From: Cladopsammia gracilis
Taxonomy: Eukaryota; Cnidaria; Anthozoa; Scleractinia; Dendrophylliidae
Reading direction: 5' to 3'
DNA length: 64,000 nucleotides
NCBI GenBank assembly: GCA_022457155.1
Contig: JAJGOT010001033.1
Location: 32,868 to 96,867 of the forward strand
The position numbers and the translations under genes are program-made. The first letter of the stretch is position 1. Each line of letters begins with the position of its first letter. The notes beneath the pieces are model-generated. The model searched no databases. It had not been told where the DNA came from and was given only the letters and a program-made list of their open reading frames with translations. Below, one piece after another: positions 55,181 to 64,000 of this stretch.

Positions 55181-56107
55181 ATGGCGATAACCAACTTTAC
55201 AGAAGATGAAGAAATTGTTTGCTCGGCAGAATTAACTGAAAAGTTACGCAACCAGTTAATATATTTTACAGTGGTCTTCATTTTTCTGTCAATTACTGCA
55301 TTTCTGGAGAATGCTCTGATCCTAGTAGCTCTTCAAAAGGATTCTAGTTCTCTTCATCCGCCGTCCAAACTGTTGTTTCGCAACCTAGCGACAACTGATC
55401 TCTGTGTTGGTATCATTGCGGAGCCTCTTAATGTTGCTTATATGATGTCTGTGCTGAACAAGCAATGGAATATTTGCCGCTACGTATTAGTTTTATCCCA
55501 TGTCACAGGTTTTATTTTAACTGCAGTGTCTTTGTTCACGATGACTGCAATAAGCGTGGACAGACTTCTCGCTCTGTTGTTGGGGATCAGATACAAACAA
55601 GTTGTAACTTTAAAGCGGACCTATCTAACTGTAACTGTTCTTTGGGTCGTGTCCATTGCCGGCACATCAATGCACTTTTTGAATTATCTCATAACCATAT
55701 GGTGTGCCTACATTGCTATATCACTGTGTCTAATCATATCAATTGTTTCTTATACAAAAATATTCTTCACTCTCCGTCATCATCAAAGTCAAGTACAGGA
55801 AAACATTCACCAAGAACAACCGAGCCAAGCAATTCCACTGAACATAGCGCGATACAGAAAGGCAGTGTCCAGTGCACTGTGGGTGCAGATGGCATTAGTT
55901 GTCTGTTACCTACCCGAAGGAATAATGAAGGCTGTGTTTACTTATCAGGGATACATGTCTTCATCTGTTTTTATTGCTAAGAAATTAACAGTGACTTTGG
56001 TTTACTTAAATTCATCATTAAATCCAATCCTCTACTGCTGGAAGATTAAAGAAGTAAGGCAAGCAGTAAAGGAAGCAATCAGACAACTTTGGTGTTCATC
56101 TAGTTAG
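55181..56107 (+). CDS. rhodopsin-like GPCR, array copy 3
   Basis: Complete single-exon receptor of 308 residues; protein identical to copy 4 and differing from copy 2 only by L103 for F103. All array landmarks are intact (E43-N44, D73, C99, DRL, C175, CYLP, NPILY). At the DNA level it can be told from copy 4 by a silent A (TCACTG at 55723) where copies 2 and 4 have G. Confidence 0.92.
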   Translation: MAITNFTEDEEIVCSAELTEKLRNQLIYFTVVFIFLSITAFLENALILVALQKDSSSLHPPSKLLFRNLATTDLCVGIIAEPLNVAYMMSVLNKQWNICRYVLVLSHVTGFILTAVSLFTMTAISVDRLLALLLGIRYKQVVTLKRTYLTVTVLWVVSIAGTSMHFLNYLITIWCAYIAISLCLIISIVSYTKIFFTLRHHQSQVQENIHQEQPSQAIPLNIARYRKAVSSALWVQMALVVCYLPEGIMKAVFTYQGYMSSSVFIAKKLTVTLVYLNSSLNPILYCWKIKEVRQAVKEAIRQLWCSSS

Positions 56108-58322
56108 TTGTTGTTTCGCGTAAACTGAATATCTTGAGAGAAGTGCATTTGAAATGATTTTGGAAGGGACAAAAGAAGTATTACTATTTTAACTTTGATT
56201 TAAACCAGTGCTAACTTTGTTTTCAGTAGCATTAGGAGTATATAGACGTTTGCCCTTTAGAGCGATGTTCACTTGAGTGTCGTAAAACCAAAACCAAAGT
56301 AATTATTCTGGCCAATCAAAAAAGACGCAGACAATCCATTGAACCAATCAAGGCTCAGATTAAAGCAAATACTTGCAGCTTTTACTAAGCGCGGGGAAAC
56401 GCGTGCGAGAAACTCTCAATTTGTTTTGGTTTTACTTCTGATTGGTTGAAAAAGTGGCGCGAGATATCTCAGCCAAGCACAAAGCGTAGCAATGCCAAAC
56501 AACGGAATCACTAAATCACTTTCGACCCAATTGAAAATCGCTCTAACTTGGTCATATGAAATCCTAACTCTGTAAGTCCGCAGTACGAAAATACTTTTAA
56601 AAATACGAGTCTGTCTGAAGTGTTTGTTTAGAAATATAAAAATTTCCTCTGTTCCCCTACAATTCGCCGCCAGTTGATCGAAGAGCATTTTGTTAATGGA
56701 ATAATCATTATCAAGCAGTTAAAGTGTATAATTCATTTTAACATTACTGTACCCGCTAGATAGCGATTCATTCAGTGGAGAAACCTATCCAATCTTTGAA
56801 CAACAAGGCCTAAGGGAAGGAATTCAATTTGACGGCCTAGCATAATTCTGGAACACAATTTTACAGTGGTTTACCTTTACCAATAACATGTGACCCACCG
56901 CCTTCAAAAGAAGCAGATAAAGTTGAGTTTTAGTGGAAGTCAATCAAAGAAAACCCGTTAAAATTATTTTGGATTCTGACAGGATTTCAAGCAAATAAAG
57001 CTAAAATATCGACAAATTTTCCAAGTAAGAGAAAGTAAAACTTAATTAAAATTGATTTCCAAGACAGTTTAAACAAAAAGAAAAGCTGCCGTTTGCAGAA
57101 ACTGTATTTTTAAAATAAAACTTTTAAATTTGCTTGATGCATGATGAATAGTAGGCGGATCACAATCATAAAGTCGCACGCAGCGCGAACTTGTTATCAT
57201 GTTGAATGAAATCTTCTCTTTAAAACTGCAATTAAATTCGAATTTGATTGTTTCAAAATTGTTACTTTTTTGGTAAAATTGTTCGCAATTTAGTCGGAAT
57301 TTTAAAAAAAACTACAATGTAAGCTTTCCTTTTGTTTGGCTTCCACTAAACTCATGTTTGACCTTCTGGAATGAAGTGCGATGGGTCGTGTGTTGACGAT
57401 AACCGCTGTAATACACTGTAGAAACAATCGTATTGTGTACGGAAAAGTCGTGATTTTTATGCACAAAAGTTGCGAATCTTCTTGTTTTAATTTTAAAAAT
57501 ATACTGTTTGTTTTTCAGTTGTTATTCAAAACTCATGGAAAATTCGCAATTTTGAAAGACAACAGAAAAAATGAAGATGTCGTACTCGAAAACGTGGTAA
57601 TGAAGTCGCCTTAGCAGCTGACAGCCAATAGAGCGTTAGCACTTGACGTCATAGCTGACGTATCGGTGCTCCTGTTCCTGTGCAAAGAATTTAATTAACA
57701 CCAACATGGCTGCCACTGCCTTTGACATTTGAGTCCTACGGGACTGAGTGAAAACACTCTTTAAGCTGGCAAGTTGTATAATATTCCCGGCAGTTCAATG
57801 TTCTTCAGTTTCTCTTATTATTAGTCTGTTTTCACAGCAATATCTGCCAGATAAAGAGAAGTAAGACACTTGTACAAATGCAACTGAAGATACACGCACA
57901 CAAAAGAAAAATAGTTTAACATTTCGCATATTAAGCAATTTTTAATGATTTTTACAGGGATCATGATCTATCTGCAGATGTTATTGCTGAACTGCAAATT
58001 GAAACTTCTCGTTCAGTTATGAAGTCATAATTAGGCTAAACAAACCTTACGGCTAGTTATTTTGTTATCTTGTTGATTTTATTAGCATTTTAACTTTATT
58101 AATAGGATTTGTAAATATAATTGTAATTTACTTTGATGATGACAAGCTATAGGTTGTAATAAACGGAGCTGCAAGAAGTAATAACAAATAGCCTGCTCAA
58201 GGCGTTGAGATGGTGAGGAGTGGAGAGAAGAGAAAGTGTAGAACGACTGTTGGGGATCTAAAGTGGGCGAAATGACTCGGCTATAAAAATATTTACAAGA
58301 GTTGCATCGACCGGATCTCTCT
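56108..58322. other. inter-receptor spacer of unit 3
   Basis: Almost identical to the spacer of unit 2; same contents. Confidence 0.5.
57621..57860 (+). promoter_or_regulatory. CCAAT/CRE block ahead of array copy 4
   Basis: Same block: CRE at 57644-57651, short upstream frame from 57706, donor-like GTAAGA at 57861. Confidence 0.45.
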
Positions 58323-59050
58323 CTTGGTCACGTAACCATCAGAGAGGACCAGCCGTGTATAACTATTGGCCATTACCTTAACAAGTCATGACAGTTTTTG
58401 ACGCTCTATAAGTGCTATTTTGCTAACGACTGACTTTCTCTTCTGCTTGTGTACTTAACTTGACATGTTTGGCTACGAACAGAATGGTGAGACGTTTACC
58501 ATGATATGAAAAACTATCGCGTAGAAACATTACATAATCTTCAATCATGTCTATCATTAACTTGTCATTACTCAAAAACTTGAAAATACACTTTGCCGAT
58601 ATTTCGGTTTTATTCAAAAACCTTCCTCGGGGCAACTGAGAACTAACTTCCTTTGTTTCCCTGGAAGCAAATGGCTTACACAGGATGCTTTTTGTGTAAT
58701 TAACTTATCGTTGATGTCCATCAATGATGTCTATCAATCAATGAAATCATTATGGACACGTAGAAACATCAGAAAAACCCCAATGATCTCTATCATTGAT
58801 GTATAACAATGATCTCTATCTATCCATGAGGTCATTATAAACACGTAAGAACATCAGAAAATCCCCAATATCTATCATTGTTTTAACCTACGTGTGTTTT
58901 TAAGATTTGAAATTCAAATGGTGACATTCGTCCCCAAATCCTTATTTCCGTACGGCGTTGATTAACATGACATGTTTACGATATCAAGGCATTCGTTATG
59001 AATATTTTACAGTTGTCCCTGGAGTGCACAAGCACTGACATTGTAGTGAA

Positions 59051-59977
59051 ATGGCGATAACCAACTTTACAGAAGATGAAGAAATTGTTTGCTCGGCAGA
59101 ATTAACTGAAAAGTTACGCAACCAGTTAATATATTTTACAGTGGTCTTCATTTTTCTGTCAATTACTGCATTTCTGGAGAATGCTCTGATCCTAGTAGCT
59201 CTTCAAAAGGATTCTAGTTCTCTTCATCCGCCGTCCAAACTGTTGTTTCGCAACCTAGCGACAACTGATCTCTGTGTTGGTATCATTGCGGAGCCTCTTA
59301 ATGTTGCTTATATGATGTCTGTGCTGAACAAGCAATGGAATATTTGCCGCTACGTATTAGTTTTATCCCATGTCACAGGTTTTATTTTAACTGCAGTGTC
59401 TTTGTTCACGATGACTGCAATAAGCGTGGACAGACTTCTCGCTCTGTTGTTGGGGATCAGATACAAACAAGTTGTAACTTTAAAGCGGACCTATCTAACT
59501 GTAACTGTTCTTTGGGTCGTGTCCATTGCCGGCACATCAATGCACTTTTTGAATTATCTCATAACCATATGGTGTGCCTACATTGCTATATCGCTGTGTC
59601 TAATCATATCAATTGTTTCTTATACAAAAATATTCTTCACTCTCCGTCATCATCAAAGTCAAGTACAGGAAAACATTCACCAAGAACAACCGAGCCAAGC
59701 AATTCCACTGAACATAGCGCGATACAGAAAGGCAGTGTCCAGTGCACTGTGGGTGCAGATGGCATTAGTTGTCTGTTACCTACCCGAAGGAATAATGAAG
59801 GCTGTGTTTACTTATCAGGGATACATGTCTTCATCTGTTTTTATTGCTAAGAAATTAACAGTGACTTTGGTTTACTTAAATTCATCATTAAATCCAATCC
59901 TCTACTGCTGGAAGATTAAAGAAGTAAGGCAAGCAGTAAAGGAAGCAATCAGACAACTTTGGTGTTCATCTAGTTAG
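59051..59977 (+). CDS. rhodopsin-like GPCR, array copy 4
   Basis: Complete single-exon receptor of 308 residues with the same protein as copy 3. It shares with copy 2, not with copy 3, a silent G at 59593, the kind of patchwork produced by unequal exchange or gene conversion among units. All class A landmarks of the array are present. Confidence 0.92.
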   Translation: MAITNFTEDEEIVCSAELTEKLRNQLIYFTVVFIFLSITAFLENALILVALQKDSSSLHPPSKLLFRNLATTDLCVGIIAEPLNVAYMMSVLNKQWNICRYVLVLSHVTGFILTAVSLFTMTAISVDRLLALLLGIRYKQVVTLKRTYLTVTVLWVVSIAGTSMHFLNYLITIWCAYIAISLCLIISIVSYTKIFFTLRHHQSQVQENIHQEQPSQAIPLNIARYRKAVSSALWVQMALVVCYLPEGIMKAVFTYQGYMSSSVFIAKKLTVTLVYLNSSLNPILYCWKIKEVRQAVKEAIRQLWCSSS

Positions 59978-62192
59978 TTGTTGTTTCGCGTAAACTGAAT
60001 ATCTTGAGAGAAGTGCATTTGAAATGATTTTGGAAGGGACAAAAGAAGTATTACTATTTTAACTTTGATTTAAACCAGTGCTAACTTTGTTTTCAGTAGC
60101 ATTAGGAGTATATAGACGTTTGCCCTTTAGAGCGATGTTCACTTGAGTGTCGTAAAACCAAAACCAAAGTAATTATTCTGGCCAATCAAAAAAGACGCAG
60201 ACAATCCATTGAACCAATCAAGGCTCAGATTAAAGCAAATACTTGCAGCTTTTACTAAGCGCGGGGAAACGCGTGCGAGAAACTCTCAATTTGTTTTGGT
60301 TTTACTTCTGATTGGTTGAAAAAGTGGCGCGAGATATCTCAGCCAAGCACAAAGCGTAGCAATGCCAAACAACGGAATCACTAAATCACTTTCGACCCAA
60401 TTGAAAATCGCTCTAACTTGGTCATATGAAATCCTAACTCTGTAAGTCCGCAGTACGAAAATACTTTTAAAAATACGAGTCTGTCTGAAGTGTTTGTTTA
60501 GAAATATAAAAATTTCCTCTGTTCCCCTACAATTCGCCGCCAGTTGATCGAAGAGCATTTTGTTAATGGAATAATCATTATCAAGCAGTTAAAGTGTATA
60601 ATTCATTTTAACATTACTGTACCCGCTAGATAGCGATTCATTCAGTGGAGAAACCTATCCAATCTTTGAACAACAAGGCCTAAGGGAAGGAATTCAATTT
60701 GACGGCCTAGCATAATTCTGGAACACAATTTTACAGTGGTTTACCTTTACCAATAACATGTGACCCACCGCCTTCAAAAGAAGCAGATAAAGTTGAGTTT
60801 TAGTGGAAGTCAATCAAAGAAAACCCGTTAAAATTATTTTGGATTCTGACAGGATTTCAAGCAAATAAAGCTAAAATATCGACAAATTTTCCAAGTAAGA
60901 GAAAGTAAAACTTAATTAAAATTGATTTCCAAGACAGTTTAAACAAAAAGAAAAGCTGCCGTTTGCAGAAACTGTATTTTTAAAATAAAACTTTTAAATT
61001 TGCTTGATGCATGATGAATAGTAGGCGGATCACAATCATAAAGTCGCACGCAGCGCGAACTTGTTATCATGTTGAATGAAATCTTCTCTTTAAAACTGCA
61101 ATTAAATTCGAATTTGATTGTTTCAAAATTGTTACTTTTTTGGTAAAATTGTTCGCAATTTAGTCGGAATTTAAAAAAAAACTACAATGTAAGCTTTCCT
61201 TTTGTTTGGCTTCCACTAAACTCATGTTTGACCTTCTGGAATGAAGTGCGATGGGTCGTGTGTTGACGATAACCGCTGTAATACACTGTAGAAACAATCG
61301 TATTGTGTACGGAAAAGTCGTGATTTTTATGCACAAAAGTTGCGAATCTTCTTGTTTTAATTTTAAAAATATACTGTTTGTTTTTCAGTTGTTATTCAAA
61401 ACTCATGGAAAATTCGCAATTTTGAAAGACAACAGAAAAAATGAAGATGTCGTACTCGAAAACGTGGTAATGAAGTCGCCTTAGCAGCTGACAGCCAATA
61501 GAGCGTTAGCACTTGACGTCATAGCTGACGTATCGGTGCTCCTGTTCCTGTGCAAAGAATTTAATTAACACCAACATGGCTGCCACTGCCTTTGACATTT
61601 GAGTCCTACGGGACTGAGTGAAAACACTCTTTAAGCTGGCAAGTTGTATAATATTCCCGGCAGTTCAATGTTCTTCAGTTTCTCTTATTATTAGTCTGTT
61701 TTCACAGCAATATCTGCCAGATAAAGAGAAGTAAGACACTTGTACAAATGCAACTGAAGATACACGCACACAAAAGAAAAATAGTTTAACATTTCGCATA
61801 TTAAGCAATTTTTAATGATTTTTACAGGGATCATGATCTATCTGCAGATGTTATTGCTGAACTGCAAATTGAAACTTCTCGTTCAGTTATGAAGTCATAA
61901 TTAGGCTAAACAAACCTTACGGCTAGTTATTTTGTTATCTTGTTGATTTTATTAGCATTTTAACTTTATTAATAGGATTTGTAAATATAATTGTAATTTA
62001 CTTTGATGATGACAAGCTATAGGTTGTAATAAACGGAGCTGCAAGAAGTAATAACAAATAGCCTGCTCAAGGCGTTGAGATGGTGAGGAGTGGAGAGAAG
62101 AGAAAGTGTAGAACGACTGTTGGGGATCTAAAGTGGGCGAAATGACTCGGCTATAAAAATATTTACAAGAGTTGCATCGACCGGATCTCTCT
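59978..62192. other. inter-receptor spacer of unit 4
   Basis: As units 2 and 3; one T-to-A change near 61171 lengthens an A run (AATTTAAAAAAAAAC). Confidence 0.5.
61491..61730 (+). promoter_or_regulatory. CCAAT/CRE block ahead of array copy 5
   Basis: Same block: CRE at 61514-61521, short upstream frame from 61576, donor-like GTAAGA at 61731. Confidence 0.45.
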
Positions 62193-62920
62193 CTTGGTCA
62201 CGTAACCATCAGAGAGGACCAGCCGTGTATAACTATTGGCCATTACCTTAACAAGTCATGACAGTTTTTGACGCTCTATAAGTGCTATTTTGCTAACGAC
62301 TGACTTTCTCTTCTGCTTGTGTACTTAACTTGACATGTTTGGCTACGAACAGAATGGTGAGACGTTTACCATGATATGAAAAACTATCGCGTAGAAACAT
62401 TACATAATCTTCAATCATGTCTATCATTAACTTGTCATTACTCAAAAACTTGAAAATACACTTTGCCGATATTTCGGTTTTATTCAAAAACCTTCCTCGG
62501 GGCAACTGAGAACTAACTTCCTTTGTTTCCCTGGAAGCAAATGGCTTACACAGGATGCTTTTTGTGTAATTAACTTATCGTTGATGTCCATCAATGATGT
62601 CTATCAATCAATGAAATCATTATGGACACGTAGAAACATCAGAAAAACCCCAATGATCTCTATCATTGATGTATAACAATGATCTCTATCTATCCATGAG
62701 GTCATTATAAACACGTAAGAACATCAGAAAATCCCCAATATCTATCATTGTTTTAACCTACGTGTGTTTTTAAGATTTGAAATTCAAATGGTGACATTCG
62801 TCCCCAAATCCTTATTTCCGTACGGCGTTGATTAACATGACATGTTTACGATATCAAGGCATTCGTTATGAATATTTTACAGTTGTCCCTGGAGTGCACA
62901 AGCACTGACATTGTAGTGAA

Positions 62921-63847
62921 ATGGCGATAACCAACTTTACAGAAGATGAAGAAATTGTTTGCTCGGCAGAATTAACTGAAAAGTTACGCAACCAGTTAAT
63001 ATATTTTACAGTGGTCTTCATTTTTCTGTCAATTACTGCATTTCTGGAGAATGCTCTGATCCTAGTAGCTCTTCAAAAGGATTCTAGTTCTCTTCATCCG
63101 CCGTCCAAACTGTTGTTTCGCAACCTAGCGACAACTGATCTCTGTGTTGGTATCATTGCGGAGCCTCTTAATGTTGCTTATATGATGTCTGTGCTGAACA
63201 AGCAATGGAATATTTGCCGCTACGTATTAGTTTTATCCCATGTCACAGGTTTTATTTTAACTGCAGTTTCTTTGTTCACGATGACTGCAATAAGCGTGGA
63301 CAGACTTCTCGCTCTGTTGTTGGGGATCAGATACAAACAAGTTGTAACTTTAAAGCGGACCTATCTAACTGTAACTGTTCTTTGGGTCGTGTCCATTGCC
63401 GGCACATCAATGCACTTTTTGAATTATCTCATAACCATACGGTGTGCCTACATTGCTACATCACTGTGTCTAATCATATCAATTGTTTCTTATACAAAAA
63501 TATTCTTCACTCTCCGTCATCATCAAAGTCAAGTACAGGAAAACATTCATCAAGAACAACCGAGCCAAGCAATTCCACTGAACATAGCGCGATACAGAAA
63601 GGCAGTGTCCAGTGCACTGTGGGTGCAGATGGCATTAGTTGTCTGTTACCTACCCGAAGGAATAATGAAGGCTGTGTTTACTTATCAGGGAGACATGTCT
63701 TCATCTGTTTTTATTGCTAAGAAATTAACAGTGACTTTGGTTTACTTAAATTCATCATTAAATCTAATCCTCTACTGCTGGAAGATTAAAGAAGTAAGGC
63801 AAGCAGTAAAGGAAGCAATCAGACAACTTTGGTGTTCATCTAGTTAG
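62921..63847 (+). CDS. rhodopsin-like GPCR, array copy 5, with key-motif changes
   Basis: Open along 308 residues, but with four substitutions in conserved places relative to copies 3 and 4: W174R and I180T at the TM4-TM5 junction, Y258D in the third extracellular loop, and P282L, which turns the TM7 NPILY motif into NLILY. The NPxxY proline is one of the best conserved positions of class A receptors, so signalling or folding is probably impaired. The 3' flank after 63880 also diverges from the other units with small indels. It may be at an early stage of decay, or its flank may come from a different ancestral unit at the array's other side. Confidence 0.88.
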   Translation: MAITNFTEDEEIVCSAELTEKLRNQLIYFTVVFIFLSITAFLENALILVALQKDSSSLHPPSKLLFRNLATTDLCVGIIAEPLNVAYMMSVLNKQWNICRYVLVLSHVTGFILTAVSLFTMTAISVDRLLALLLGIRYKQVVTLKRTYLTVTVLWVVSIAGTSMHFLNYLITIRCAYIATSLCLIISIVSYTKIFFTLRHHQSQVQENIHQEQPSQAIPLNIARYRKAVSSALWVQMALVVCYLPEGIMKAVFTYQGDMSSSVFIAKKLTVTLVYLNSSLNLILYCWKIKEVRQAVKEAIRQLWCSSS

Positions 63848-64000
63848 TTGTTGTTTCGCGTAAACTGAATATCTTGAGAGAAGTGCATTTGGAAATGATT
63901 TTGGAAAAGGACAAAAGAAGTATTACTATTGTAACATTGATATAAACCAGTGCTAACTTTGTTTTCAGTAGCATTAGAGTATATAGACGTTTGCCCTTTA
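63848..64000. other. 3' flank of array copy 5, to window end
   Basis: Homologous to the 189-bp segment that follows copies 2-4, with several substitutions and single-base indels. Confidence 0.5.

Larger units (their letters stand above)
46894..64000 (+). repeat. tandem receptor array, five units, last one cut by the window end
   Basis: Units begin at 46894, 50583, 54453, 58323 and 62193. The last three full spacings between receptor starts are exactly 3870 bp (51311, 55181, 59051, 62921); the first is 3699 bp because unit 1 lacks 189 bp after the receptor and has small insertions. Units 2-4 differ by only a handful of bases; units 1 and 5 are more diverged. Each unit holds, in order: a spacer with two ~88-bp direct repeats containing ATTATGGACACGTAGAAACATC-like sequence (about 47297-47460 in unit 1), the receptor, CCAAT-rich DNA, and a CRE/CCAAT block. 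The right end is not in the window. Confidence 0.93.

Overview
The window looks like nuclear DNA of a cnidarian, most probably a stony coral or anemone. It is AT-rich, long stretches lack coding sequence, and there are spliced host exons, CR1/L2-type LINE debris, many short inverted-repeat transposons, and a tandem family of single-exon rhodopsin-like receptors of a kind greatly expanded in cnidarians. The organism call is an inference from gene type and repeat style; species cannot be named from the sequence alone.

Layout. 1-9.4 kb: a hairpin MITE, dispersed repeats, two small phase-1 exons of a probable secreted or membrane protein (signal peptide, then a Thr/Ala/Pro-rich piece), a non-autonomous piggyBac-like element with TTAA target sites, and a 35-bp tandem repeat. 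9.4-26.6 kb: a 17.2 kb element made of two nearly identical 6.4 kb inverted arms around a 4.3 kb unique core. The core carries intronless genes: an acidic C2HC zinc-finger protein, a zinc-ribbon-like protein, a coiled-coil protein and a bacterial-type SLOG/Rossmann nucleotide-binding protein. The arms have no convincing genes beyond the zinc-finger gene's 3' half, which is present in both arms. 26.6-32.5 kb: a decayed LINE 3' end, a coding exon fragment, and a second, 4 kb foldback structure. 32.7-39.2 kb: three minus-strand receptor genes, the middle one a pseudogene, each with duplicated upstream DNA. 39.9-46.7 kb: transposon-rich spacer (a TA-target MITE, a second piggyBac-like element, a hAT-type MITE with 8-bp target duplication, dispersed repeats, a tRNA-like relic). 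46.9-64 kb: five plus-strand receptor genes in tandem units, three of them spaced exactly 3870 bp and almost identical; the array runs off the window.

How it fits together. The receptors share motifs (NFT glycosylation site, DRL instead of DRY, CYxP instead of CWxP, NPxxY, very short second extracellular loop) and arose by local segmental duplication that carried upstream DNA along. In the plus-strand array each unit also carries a CRE/CCAAT block and a TATA box that could serve the next gene. The giant inverted-repeat element is the most unusual object here: its arm ends and the promoters of its core genes share the motif GGTCAAACYRGTTT, which suggests one element-encoded regulatory or replication system. 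No transposase, integrase, polymerase or capsid gene is visible, so its mobilisation must depend on something outside it, or it is a deletion/rearrangement product of a larger virus-like element.
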